Assembly: GCA_002838205.1 (NCBI GenBank)
Contig: CP017950.1
Coordinates: 558,001 to 622,000 of the forward strand
Direction of reading: 5' to 3'
DNA: 64,000 nucleotides
Source: Tenericutes bacterium MZ-XQ
GTDB lineage: Bacteria; Bacillota_I; Bacilli_A; Acholeplasmatales; Acholeplasmataceae
Below the pieces are notes generated by a model that ran no database searches, was not told where the DNA came from, and saw only the letters and a program-made list of their open reading frames with translations. Below, one piece after another: positions 54,205-62,430 of the stretch (position 1 is the stretch's first letter; each line of letters opens with the position of its first letter). The position numbers were made by a program, and so were the translations under genes.

Positions 54205-54891
54205 CTACTCGTTAAAAAATGTGTCAGGTATTTCCCATACCTCGGAATATCTATTTGCTTGAACTATATCGAGTTCAAGATCAATGTACATAAAGCATTC
54301 TTCATATAAAACGCTATTCACTCTAATCGTATATGGATCTCCATACTCAATCACTGGAATAATAGTTTCATTGCTTTTTGGAATAATTTGATCATAATAC
54401 ATGAAACCATCATCGTTTTGTTTTATTGTAAAACTAGGATCAAATCTGAGAGGCGAAAATGGATAATATGGATATCCTTGATCACTATGATAAACCGCTT
54501 CTTTTAATGGTGGGATTGGGTTTTCTGGATTCTGATCAATATAATATCTGATAAGCTCTGTTTCTTGCTTGATTTTTATCCGCATTCTTGCGGCAATGAC
54601 AGGAGTAACCTTTACATCTATCTTTAGTTTACTTACAAAATTATCTGCACTCTCATCAAACATATTCACAACAATTTTTTTCTTATCATGATCATAGTAA
54701 TCACTTTCTAAATCCACAATTACACCGTCAAATGATGCTAATAGTTCAACTTCAAACTCTCCAGATAAGATCACAATCCCATGATCTTCTTGAATTTGAA
54801 AATATGCATATATTGCAATGAGAGATGTCATGAAAATTAAGATAAAAGTCGTCAGCGACATCCAGAACCTGAGTTTTCTTATTCTAATCAT
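54205..54891 (-). CDS. TasA/camelysin-like secreted protein (small)
   Basis: The 228-residue protein has an N-terminal membrane segment (about 8-30) ending in IAIYAYFQIQEDHG, close to the SipW-type signal-peptide end seen in its neighbours, then a beta-rich domain (GEFEVELLASFDGVIVDLES, VVNMFDESADNFVSKLKIDV). It is likely processed by one of the two ER-type signal peptidases of the locus. It overlaps the upstream gene by four bases and ends eight bases before the giant protein gene; the three form the unit downstream of the riboswitch. Assignment to TasA-like proteins rests on signal type and context. Confidence 0.65.
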   Translation of the reverse strand: MIRIRKLRFWMSLTTFILIFMTSLIAIYAYFQIQEDHGIVILSGEFEVELLASFDGVIVDLESDYYDHDKKKIVVNMFDESADNFVSKLKIDVKVTPVIAARMRIKIKQETELIRYYIDQNPENPIPPLKEAVYHSDQGYPYYPFSPLRFDPSFTIKQNDDGFMYYDQIIPKSNETIIPVIEYGDPYTIRVNSVLYEECFMYIDLELDIVQANRYSEVWEIPDTFFNE

Positions 54892-55547
54892 GGTATCAAG
54901 TCTCCTTGGTGATTTATAGATTCTATCAACAAGTTAATCTCAAATATTTGTTCTAAATATGTTTCTGGATTTTGGAGTTCATTATAATCTCCCCAAAATA
55001 CAATTTGGAATGTCATTTGATCTAATGGTTTCATCACAGTATCGTGCATAGTTTCGATCATCAGTGCATTATGATCACTAATTGCTTGAAGTTGTGATGC
55101 TTTATCTGAGTACCCAGCAATAACATTTGCAATATATGTATGATAATCAGATATGAGTGTATAAGTGTCATCTAAATTAACACCTTCATAAATGATGACA
55201 TATAAGAGGCCATCATCTAATATAGACTCATCTATAGTTATTAAATGTCTTGATAGTGGTGAGTCTTCATTTGAAAGAATATCTATTTTTACTGATGATG
55301 CCAAATGATTAAATGTATCATATTTATCTAAGATTAGATCGTTTTCATAATCAATAAAAACTATATCTTGTAGTGTAATGTCAAAATCAAACATTAAATC
55401 ATTCGCTTTTAGATCAATAGAGAGTTCACCTGCTTCAAAAGAGGCTAAACTTTTTCGTTCAACGTATGTGAACCAAGCATATGAAATAGATATAATTGTC
55501 GATACTATGAGTAAAATAACAATCATTGATACATATATTTTTTTCAT
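54888..55547 (-). CDS. TasA/camelysin-like secreted protein, first gene under the c-di-GMP riboswitch
   Basis: The 219-residue protein begins MKKIYVSMIVILLIVSTIIS then ISYAWFTYVERKSLASFEAG, a SipW-dependent-type signal (hydrophobic helix followed by AWF). The mature part is a beta-rich domain (FEAGELSIDLKANDLMFDFD) resembling the start of TasA/CotN/camelysin proteins. SD AAAGGAGG. The leader between the previous gene and this start is the riboswitch and hairpin. Confidence 0.72.
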   Translation of the reverse strand: MKKIYVSMIVILLIVSTIISISYAWFTYVERKSLASFEAGELSIDLKANDLMFDFDITLQDIVFIDYENDLILDKYDTFNHLASSVKIDILSNEDSPLSRHLITIDESILDDGLLYVIIYEGVNLDDTYTLISDYHTYIANVIAGYSDKASQLQAISDHNALMIETMHDTVMKPLDQMTFQIVFWGDYNELQNPETYLEQIFEINLLIESINHQGDLIP

Positions 55548-55560
55548 GTTTACCTCCTTT

Positions 55561-55611
55561 GAAAAGCATAAAAGCCAGTCGATCTATAAATTCTTATAGA
55601 TGCAACTGGCT
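55561..55611 (-). terminator. Riboswitch-associated terminator hairpin
   Basis: On the minus strand AGCCAGT...ATCTATAA pairs with TTTATAGAT...ACTGGCT, a long stem followed by TTTTATGCTTTT. The left arm (AGCCAGT) is also the conserved 3' strand of the c-di-GMP-I aptamer, so aptamer folding and hairpin formation exclude each other. The simplest reading is that c-di-GMP binding blocks termination and turns on the downstream genes. Confidence 0.75.
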
Positions 55612-55668
55612 ACCTATATCTAGGCCCTATAGCTTTGCGTCACTAGGTCACCCTAGTTTTGCCAAATT
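55601..55668 (-). promoter_or_regulatory. Cyclic-di-GMP-I riboswitch (GEMM-I) aptamer
   Basis: Read on the minus strand, the leader has all GEMM-I landmarks in order: GGCAAA, a stem ACTAGG/CCTAGT capped by the GNRA loop GTGA, the invariant GACGCAAAGC, the receptor side AGGGCCTAGA, then ATAGGTAGCCAG and TTGC that can pair with GCAA of the 5' end. This is a ligand-binding RNA for c-di-GMP. It precedes the operon of two TasA-like proteins and the giant surface protein, linking them to a second messenger used elsewhere for attachment and biofilm control. Confidence 0.93.
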
Positions 55669-55679
55669 TTTATAGTGAT

Positions 55680-56333
55680 TTACTTTTGATTATCTCTTAA
55701 TATCTCTTCTATGATTTCTTGTTTTTGCTTCTCTTTTAAAGCTTCAATTTCCTCTTCATGTTTCTTCTTTATGGCTTCATTTTTTTCATCTTGATATGTT
55801 CTAACGAGATGAATAACTTCTGAAATGAGCATAATCGTTAGTACAATTGCTAATCCCCCAAAAATAAGACTCTTAGATGATGACATCATTTGAGATAGTG
55901 GTTTTAAGAATGTAATTTTTGTCTGGAAAATGCCTTGAAAATTATCATTTGACACATAATCTTGATAACTTGGTTGATCAATTGATGAATTATTATCTCC
56001 TTTTGTGATAATACCTTCATCTTGAATATCAACAACCCTATGGATAACTAAGATAGGATTTCCTGAACCATTTACACCTTGAAAAACAATAACATCACCA
56101 ATTTCAACTTCATCTATGGTTGCTTTTCTAATGATAACCATATCATTGACATCCAGGGAATCAGGCTCATTTCCTACCATTGAATCTGTAGGTACAACAG
56201 CTACAGCTCTACCAAAAACAAATACAGGTTCATTTCTCCTTAATGCTATCGTTCCCGAAATCATTAATCCGATGGATAGAATAAATATTAAAATGGCTAA
56301 TCCAGAAAATATACCTGTAAGTGTTTTTTTCAT
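55680..56333 (-). CDS. ER-type signal peptidase I (SipW-like), second copy
   Basis: The 217-residue membrane protease has an N-terminal transmembrane helix (about 8-28), catalytic Ser51 in VVPTDSMVGNEP, and His98 in ILVIHRVVDI in place of the bacterial Lys, the Ser/His type of archaeal, eukaryotic and SipW peptidases. GDVIVFQG and ITKGDNN are further family motifs. After a second helix (about 156-176) there is an unusual cytoplasmic tail rich in Glu and Lys (KKKHEEEIEALKEKQKQEI) likely to form a coiled coil. It should cut the AWF-type signal peptides encoded around it. Confidence 0.9.
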   Translation of the reverse strand: MKKTLTGIFSGLAILIFILSIGLMISGTIALRRNEPVFVFGRAVAVVPTDSMVGNEPDSLDVNDMVIIRKATIDEVEIGDVIVFQGVNGSGNPILVIHRVVDIQDEGIITKGDNNSSIDQPSYQDYVSNDNFQGIFQTKITFLKPLSQMMSSSKSLIFGGLAIVLTIMLISEVIHLVRTYQDEKNEAIKKKHEEEIEALKEKQKQEIIEEILRDNQK

Positions 56334-56343
56334 ATATGCTCCC

Positions 56344-57096
56344 CTATGTTGATACTGTCATATAAATGTGATTGACTCTGAAAATTTGATCCATGAATAT
56401 GTTACTGTTTGTATATGGTGTACCAAATGCATCTTCGCCATATATTGTTGGATTAAAATATAAATCAAAATAAACTACAATAATTGAATTCGAATGATTT
56501 TCCACCCCTAATGGTACATTTGATACCAAAGGATATATTGAATCATTTACAACATTAAATGCTTGATTATAATAATTAATGATACCGTTGTCCTTTTGAT
56601 CTGCTGTTTCTACATCGTTTTCGATGTAGCTGATTTTAGTGACTTCATACTCGAAAGCTGATTGGATTTTATTAGCCTCTATATCATATCCTATAGACTG
56701 AAGACCTCCAAGGTCTAATTGAAGCCTACCATTTGTAGATCCAACACTAATAATTTTTATAGCAAATGAGAATCTTTCGCCAGGAGCAACTTTTCCATCA
56801 ATCAAATGTGGATAAGTAGGATTTGGAATATATTCATAACACAAGTCTTCACCACTTACAGAACACACATTATCTATTATACTTAAATCTTGACTACCTT
56901 CATGCATCATATTTTGATAAATATAAAACTGATATTCAGCTTCCACACCAGAAACTTGTGATACAAGATTTGCTCTATTAATATTGGTAAGAGTAAACCA
57001 GGCGTAAACCGAAACCGATAGGATAGATAAAGCTAAAACAATATACATTGATGAAACAATGATTAAGCGTCTATATGTAGATTTTGATTGTCTCAT
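56344..57096 (-). CDS. SipW-dependent TasA/camelysin-like secreted protein
   Basis: The 250-residue protein has a basic N-terminus, a hydrophobic helix (about 11-33) and VYAWFTLTNINRANL at the signal end, matching FAWFTLTNTS of the protein encoded at 61416. The mature domain contains a Cys pair (NVCSVSGEDLC) and beta-strand-like stretches (GERFSFAIKIISVGSTNG, IIVVYFDLYFNPTIYG). It lies between the coiled-coil gene and the second signal peptidase gene, ten bases from the latter. Probable structural or anchoring subunit; exact role unknown. Confidence 0.75.
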   Translation of the reverse strand: MRQSKSTYRRLIIVSSMYIVLALSILSVSVYAWFTLTNINRANLVSQVSGVEAEYQFYIYQNMMHEGSQDLSIIDNVCSVSGEDLCYEYIPNPTYPHLIDGKVAPGERFSFAIKIISVGSTNGRLQLDLGGLQSIGYDIEANKIQSAFEYEVTKISYIENDVETADQKDNGIINYYNQAFNVVNDSIYPLVSNVPLGVENHSNSIIVVYFDLYFNPTIYGEDAFGTPYTNSNIFMDQIFRVNHIYMTVST

Positions 57097-57109
57097 AGCT
57101 TCACATCCC

Positions 57110-58975
57110 TTATTTTATTTCTTCTTCCTTAATCGCTTGTTCAATCTTCTTAAATGTTTCATGCGCAAGCTTTTCTCTTTGTTTTTTTAGTCTTTCTTCT
57201 GATTGCTTGATTATTCTTTCTTGTTGCTTTTTAAGTCTTTCTTCTTCAAGCTTTCTTTGCTTCTTGAGTTTTTCTTCCATGCGTTTACGTTCTGCTTTTT
57301 GTTTATCTCTAATCTTCTTCAACTCCTGATTATATATAAGTTGTGCTTTTTTCTTTTCTTCATCAAGGAGTCGTTTTTCTTCAGCTTTGATTTGCTTTCT
57401 TGTTTCATTTATTTTTTGCGTAATAGCTTGATGTTCGGATGTTAGTGTTTGTTTTGTATCAGAAACAAATTTTAAATATTTAGAAAGTTCTTGTTGATTC
57501 TTCTTCAAATTTTGTCTTTCTAACTTAATCTTTTCTTCTATACCAGCTCTCTTGGCATCCTCTTTAATCTTACGCTTGTTTTCTTTTATAAATTCTTTAT
57601 CTAATTGATCGATATCTTTCATCAATCTTTTTTCAAGACGAATAGAGTTGTTATAATCTACTTCTTTAACCTCTCTAATAATTCTTGAAACTCTTAGTTT
57701 TTCTTTTAAATTTAGGAGTTCTTCTTCTTTATCCTCTTTGACTAGTAGTTTAAAGATATAATCATCATCCATTGTATCTTCTAAATCAAAGTATGACTTG
57801 TAAAGTGCATTTGAGATTTCAATGGTTTCTCTTAGCGCTCTTTTTAATGCAATCTCAAAACTTGATGACTCTTCTATATTTTGATCAAGCGATTTTTTAA
57901 ATTGCTTTTTTTGCTGCTCTAAGTAGTATTGATTAATTGCAACATCTTCAACATCCATTGATGGATCTGATTCAACAAGTTCTTCCATTCTTTTTTTAAG
58001 AATTTTAGGACTTCTTTTTTGATATTCTTGAATATCTAAGTATTGATAATGATCTTCTAATGCTTTTTGATTTGCATACACAGTAGTAAATGTTTGTAAG
58101 GCTAATTGATAAATGTTTTTTGTATAGAATCGGTCAAATGTCAGGTTTTGCTCTTTGACATCTAGATCAAAATCTAATGTATGATATTTATCTAAATAAA
58201 GCCATAATGTATAACAGTTTTTATAATCAATATTTTTAAGCAATATTGATGTTTGCATAATTGGAGGTTTTACAGGTGTTGCATTTTTCAAATCTTGAAT
58301 AAATGGTGTTAGTTTCAAGCCATTAATTAATTTTAACAAGTTGTGAATTCTGCCTAACAGTTCATTATTCATTTTGTTAATATTTTCATCTGCAAGATCT
58401 TCTTTTACTTGGAAGTTCACATGCATATCAACTTCTGAATCTTGAATTTGAAATTTCGATCTAAGATCAAAATGTTTCTTATTAAATGAATCCACATTTT
58501 TCTTAACTAAATCATGTCTTCTATTAACAAAATCAAATAATCGATCAACTAATGTTTTGATAAATCTATTCTCATAGATTGCATATTCAATCTCTGCTTG
58601 TGTTGTTAGTATTCTTTTAGGAATAACATCACCACCACGCATCTCTTTTATTAGATGTGTATTGGCAGCTAAGTGTCTAACTGAATCACTATTTGTTTTT
58701 TTAGCTTTTTCGATTGCTACTACTTCTTGTTCATATCTTAATCCCGATTTAGGATCCTTAATGATTTTGTTCAGACTTGGAAAAAATGATTCAATGGTCT
58801 GTATCCAATCTTCATGAAATGTCTTAATTTCTGTAATACTTTTTTGATACATTTCATTTTCACCGGATAAAAAGGCTTGATAGAAGTCATTCGGAAAAGG
58901 AAAATCCATTTCCAAATCATGATAAACTGAATTTAGTTCTTGATGAAAATTTCTTAAGTCTTTAAGTTTTTTCAT
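57110..58975 (-). CDS. Coiled-coil protein with McrC/DUF2357-like motif, partner of the AAA+ ATPase
   Basis: The 621-residue soluble protein has no signal peptide. Around residues 122-146 it reads TTQAEIEYAIYENRFIKTLV, resembling the ENRFVK signature of McrC/DUF2357-type partners of McrB-like ATPases. No PD-(D/E)xK nuclease motif is evident. Residues about 430-621 are an almost uninterrupted Lys/Glu/Arg-rich coiled coil (EEKLKKQRKLEEERLKKQQE). The gene follows the ATPase gene by nine bases, so the two form a pair. Family assignment is tentative; function unknown. Confidence 0.65.
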   Translation of the reverse strand: MKKLKDLRNFHQELNSVYHDLEMDFPFPNDFYQAFLSGENEMYQKSITEIKTFHEDWIQTIESFFPSLNKIIKDPKSGLRYEQEVVAIEKAKKTNSDSVRHLAANTHLIKEMRGGDVIPKRILTTQAEIEYAIYENRFIKTLVDRLFDFVNRRHDLVKKNVDSFNKKHFDLRSKFQIQDSEVDMHVNFQVKEDLADENINKMNNELLGRIHNLLKLINGLKLTPFIQDLKNATPVKPPIMQTSILLKNIDYKNCYTLWLYLDKYHTLDFDLDVKEQNLTFDRFYTKNIYQLALQTFTTVYANQKALEDHYQYLDIQEYQKRSPKILKKRMEELVESDPSMDVEDVAINQYYLEQQKKQFKKSLDQNIEESSSFEIALKRALRETIEISNALYKSYFDLEDTMDDDYIFKLLVKEDKEEELLNLKEKLRVSRIIREVKEVDYNNSIRLEKRLMKDIDQLDKEFIKENKRKIKEDAKRAGIEEKIKLERQNLKKNQQELSKYLKFVSDTKQTLTSEHQAITQKINETRKQIKAEEKRLLDEEKKKAQLIYNQELKKIRDKQKAERKRMEEKLKKQRKLEEERLKKQQERIIKQSEERLKKQREKLAHETFKKIEQAIKEEEIK

Positions 58976-58984
58976 TTTGGACTC

Positions 58985-60526
58985 CTAATATGATTTCTTA
59001 ATTGTGGTTAAATATGCTTGACATTCAACAAATCCATTCTTACCAAATAATCTATCCAATAAAGTAGACAATTCACTAATTTCAGTTTGTAAGAACGGTA
59101 AGTTTAAGCTTTCAAACTTTCTAAAGATCTTTCTAGCTACAATATAATCTAAGGCTTCAATTTCAGAGCCACCACACGCAACATATACAGGAACAAATGC
59201 TCTAATTTGTTTCATGATACGATTACCAAAGGTAACTTTCAAGTTCTCAGTAATATATTTATCTAGTTTTTCCAAATTTTGGATAGCCTTTAAGCTTAAC
59301 GGATGATCCTTATTTGCTTGTCTAAACATTTCTTGCAAGTAATCATTAGACATTGTGATGCCATCTGTCGGTGGAGCATCAATAAAGTCTGATTTTGTAT
59401 TGATTTCAATTGGGGTTGCTCTATCATAAACCTTGTCTGTAATGGTAAAAGTTGAATCATCCTTATTTGCTGTTCCAACAAACCATACATTTTGTGGAAG
59501 TAATATTTTACCCTTGTGAATATGCTTTGGGTCTGCCGGTTCTGAGCTAGGTACAATATCGATTAACCATTGATCAGCATCTGGCATTTCGAGTAGTGAT
59601 AATAACCCCGCAAAATAATACTCGACACGTGCTAAGTTCATTTCATCTAATACAATGATACATATATCTTCTCTATAAGTTGTTTCGTAAATAGCTTCTA
59701 AAAATTCTGTTTCATTAAATTTTTTAGTAAACTCATTTAAGTAACCAATCATTTCAGCTCGATCTCTCCAAGAAGGTTGAACAGCAATGATTTTGGAATC
59801 ATTCCCAAAAAATTTACCCATTGCATAAGGAAGTGATGTTTTCCCGGTACCAGAAATCCCTTCAAGAATCATTGTTTTAGAAGATGCAAATCCTGCAAAG
59901 AATGCTGAGATAATCTTTCTGTTGTAAAACAAACCAAGTTTTGAAGCTGAAAAGTTGATAAATCTAGTGACCAAATCTCTTAAAGAAATCATGTCTTCTT
60001 CTTTCATTCTGATTTGTGTCATGCGATTTTCATATTCTTTATCAATCGCAATAAGTTTTGTAAACCTAGATGGGCCTTTTGCAGATTCTTCTTCATTTTC
60101 GAGTAAGTCTTTCTCTGCTTTTCTTTGTTCCTCAGGGGAAAGACCTAAGTTTGAAACCTTTAGAGCTAAAATCTTATTCTTTTCTTCAATTAACTCAACT
60201 GTTTTTTCGTTTAAGAAAGATATTTCTTCAAGAAGTTCATCTTTCTCCATTTCTTTTCCAACAAACCTAACATATCTAGATATCCATTGATAAAGTTTAA
60301 GTCCAAGAAATACAATGAAGGCTAAATTAATTATCAAAACAACAAAAGCCATTACCCAGTCGAGCAATGTATATTGTGTACTTGAAAGTATGAACTTTTG
60401 AAAATATTCAACAACATCATGAAAAAATAAATCGGCAAACACTTCAAAAAGATTTCTAAAAAATTCACCGATATTTGCAAAAAGCTCTCTAATGAAGTTG
60501 ATATAGTAACGAGCAAACTCTACCAT
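58985..60526 (-). CDS. Membrane-anchored McrB-like AAA+ ATPase
   Basis: The 513-residue protein has a hydrophobic N-terminal region with a transmembrane helix at about 55-77 and an amphipathic stretch before it, a coiled linker (about 90-180), and an AAA+ domain: Walker A LEGISGTGKTSLPYAMGKFF (about 221-240), Walker B IIVLDEMNLARVEYYFAGLL (about 291-310, the DEMNLARVE of McrB/MrcB proteins), and sensor-1 FVGTANKDDSTFTITDKVYD (about 349-368). DNA-binding and nuclease parts of McrBC are absent. Its place amid secretion genes suggests a membrane-linked remodelling or assembly ATPase rather than restriction. SD AAGGAG. Confidence 0.88.
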   Translation of the reverse strand: MVEFARYYINFIRELFANIGEFFRNLFEVFADLFFHDVVEYFQKFILSSTQYTLLDWVMAFVVLIINLAFIVFLGLKLYQWISRYVRFVGKEMEKDELLEEISFLNEKTVELIEEKNKILALKVSNLGLSPEEQRKAEKDLLENEEESAKGPSRFTKLIAIDKEYENRMTQIRMKEEDMISLRDLVTRFINFSASKLGLFYNRKIISAFFAGFASSKTMILEGISGTGKTSLPYAMGKFFGNDSKIIAVQPSWRDRAEMIGYLNEFTKKFNETEFLEAIYETTYREDICIIVLDEMNLARVEYYFAGLLSLLEMPDADQWLIDIVPSSEPADPKHIHKGKILLPQNVWFVGTANKDDSTFTITDKVYDRATPIEINTKSDFIDAPPTDGITMSNDYLQEMFRQANKDHPLSLKAIQNLEKLDKYITENLKVTFGNRIMKQIRAFVPVYVACGGSEIEALDYIVARKIFRKFESLNLPFLQTEISELSTLLDRLFGKNGFVECQAYLTTIKKSY

Positions 60527-60552
60527 ATGCGCTCCTTGATCTTTCTAGCTAT

Positions 60553-61269
60553 TTATTTAGATTGTTTTTCGTTTTCCTTCTTTAACTCTGCTAGTAATTC
60601 TTCACGAAGCTTTTCTTTTTCGGCTTCTAAAAGTTTCTTTGTATCTTCTTTTTCTTGTGCATATTTATCTTCCATTTTTGCACGATTTAGTGAGATAATA
60701 TTTCTTCCAAGAACAACACCTTCAAATGCAAGAATAAACACAACTGGTAATATGATAAAAAGTGCAAATCCAGTTGGAGATTGTAAATAATCTAAAGTGT
60801 TACCTAATCCTGATACTTTTGTTGAATAGGTAGCAATAGCTTGATCGAAATTTATCGGTTGATCGGGTTGAGTATTTGTGTTTTCTGAAACTGGATTATA
60901 ATCAGCTTGAGTGATTAAATATTCTTCTTCAGCGTTAATTTCAACAATCCTGTGGGTATTAAACTCTTTGATAGTCATATCAAAATAAGTAACAATATCT
61001 CCCACTTCTAATTCCATAACAGATTCTTCATCTAACATTTTCACAAAAATCATGTCACCTTGTTCAAATGAATCGGCTTGATCACCAAACATCGAGTTTG
61101 ATTGAACAGATAAGAATCCTACGCCAAAAATATTAGCAATATTATTTTCTTTCTTAACTTTAATGTTAGCAAGTGAAAAGATTAGCAATACGACAATGAT
61201 CATATAAAACAATGAATTAAGCGTAATTGATAATACTTTCTTAGGTGTTGATTTCTTTTTGTTTTCCAT
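60553..61269 (-). CDS. ER-type signal peptidase I (SipW-like), first copy
   Basis: The 238-residue protease has an N-terminal helix (about 14-34), catalytic Ser59 in SVQSNSMFGDQ, His106 in FNTHRIVEI (no catalytic Lys), GDIVTYFD, a second helix (about 166-187) and a long charged cytoplasmic tail (residues 195-238, KLLEAEKEKLREELLAELKK). SipW-type peptidases process TasA-like fibre proteins in Bacillus. Here it follows three such genes and precedes the AAA+ gene. A possible own promoter (TTACCA, 17 bases, TGCTAGAAT) overlaps the hairpin upstream. The SD is AAGGGAG. Confidence 0.92.
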   Translation of the reverse strand: MENKKKSTPKKVLSITLNSLFYMIIVVLLIFSLANIKVKKENNIANIFGVGFLSVQSNSMFGDQADSFEQGDMIFVKMLDEESVMELEVGDIVTYFDMTIKEFNTHRIVEINAEEEYLITQADYNPVSENTNTQPDQPINFDQAIATYSTKVSGLGNTLDYLQSPTGFALFIILPVVFILAFEGVVLGRNIISLNRAKMEDKYAQEKEDTKKLLEAEKEKLREELLAELKKENEKQSK

Positions 61270-61331
61270 TTAAATTACTCCCTTTTTAATTGTTATCCTT
61301 CACTGTCTATTCTAGCATAATCCAAGAGGAT

Positions 61332-61366
61332 TGGTAAGTGCATTTAGCAATTAAACGCACTTACCA
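61332..61366 (-). repeat. Stable intercistronic hairpin between the TasA-like gene and the signal peptidase gene
   Basis: A 15-bp inverted repeat (GGTAAGTGC...TTTA with TAAA...GCACTTACC) with a five-base loop. The one non-Watson-Crick position is G-U on the minus (sense) strand but A-C on the other, so it is most stable as operon RNA. No T tract follows, so it is not a standard terminator. It may protect or delimit the upstream mRNA. Confidence 0.7.
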
Positions 61367-61415
61367 GACTAGAAAGCTAATTTTCTTTTATAAAAACCTT
61401 AATATTTATTAAATA

Positions 61416-62372
61416 TTAAACACCTGTAAATACAAATTCTGTAGTAATCATTCTGGATAGAATTGAGTTGTATGCATTTGCATCCCAACCTTCTAACCAA
61501 ATTCTAATCATAACTTGACCAAAATAATCTGCTTGATAATCAGTTGTAGATCCTGATACATCTTCCATAGTAATAACAGTTACACCAGCGATACTTGTTA
61601 CAGTTGATATTGTCGTTACAGCATCAGCATCAAATGGAAGCATGTTATTTTTTTCATAGTAATAATTCATTGCACCATTAGCACCTGGATAGTACTCATC
61701 ACCACTTGCTGGTGTAGCATCTGGATCCAGTTCAGTACCTCTTAAATCTCCACCAGTTCCTAAAACAACATTAGCAGTTGATGAAGGTTTTTCATAAGCA
61801 ACTACATGATCTCCAGTACCGTAAACTTCAAGCATTGCGATTCTCATAGCATTTGAAGCATCAATATCAAAAATATCACCAGCTGTTCTAGCTGTTCCTG
61901 ATGCATCAATAAAACTTACATCTGCTGTCCATGGCAATGAATCTGAAGTCATAGAAACGGATGTCCATTCAATTGTTTGTGCAGTATCTGATCTAAAGTT
62001 TAATGGGATTTCTAAATAACCACTTGATGTACCTGTAATTGCTGTTGCACCTAAAGTGTAGAAATCAATTCCATTTGGAGTAGTCACATGATTAAAGATT
62101 GGAGAAGTACCATAGTTTGCCTCGATATAATCTTGAATAGCTTCTGTTGTTAGAGTTGTAACCCATTCTAAAGAGGTCGGATTAGTAAGTCCTGTATTGT
62201 GACTGCCTATTGCTAATTCAATCCCTGAGTCAGCTACGATTTCAGCTTCAAATGGTTGTACAACTGATGTATTAGTTAGTGTAAACCACGCAAATGTCGT
62301 TGTTCCAAGTGCTACCACTGTAAGAACGACCGTAATAATCGATAATAATAATTTTCTTGTTAATTTTGTCAT
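61416..62372 (-). CDS. SipW-dependent TasA/camelysin-like secreted protein, likely major subunit
   Basis: The 318-residue protein has a SipW-type signal (MTKLTRKLLLSIITVVLTVV, ending FAWFTLTNTSVVQPF) and a mature domain rich in Thr, Ser, Ala, Gly and Asp, less Lys/Asn-rich than most proteins here. Near the C-terminus VMIRIWLEGWDANAYNSIL matches the motif in both upstream neighbours. SD AAGGAGA is strong. Composition, a clean 158-base gap with a stable hairpin, and position directly before a signal peptidase suggest an abundant structural subunit; that is inference. Confidence 0.8.
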   Translation of the reverse strand: MTKLTRKLLLSIITVVLTVVALGTTTFAWFTLTNTSVVQPFEAEIVADSGIELAIGSHNTGLTNPTSLEWVTTLTTEAIQDYIEANYGTSPIFNHVTTPNGIDFYTLGATAITGTSSGYLEIPLNFRSDTAQTIEWTSVSMTSDSLPWTADVSFIDASGTARTAGDIFDIDASNAMRIAMLEVYGTGDHVVAYEKPSSTANVVLGTGGDLRGTELDPDATPASGDEYYPGANGAMNYYYEKNNMLPFDADAVTTISTVTSIAGVTVITMEDVSGSTTDYQADYFGQVMIRIWLEGWDANAYNSILSRMITTEFVFTGV

Positions 62373-62430
62373 TTTTCTAGTCTCCTTAAATTTTTTTCTA
62401 TTTTCTCTTTTATATTTTAATTAACTTTCG

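Noticed and set aside
57110-60526. Reading the AAA+/coiled-coil pair as a McrBC restriction system
   Set aside because: No methylated-base reader, no visible nuclease motif, a membrane anchor on the ATPase, and only secretion genes around it.
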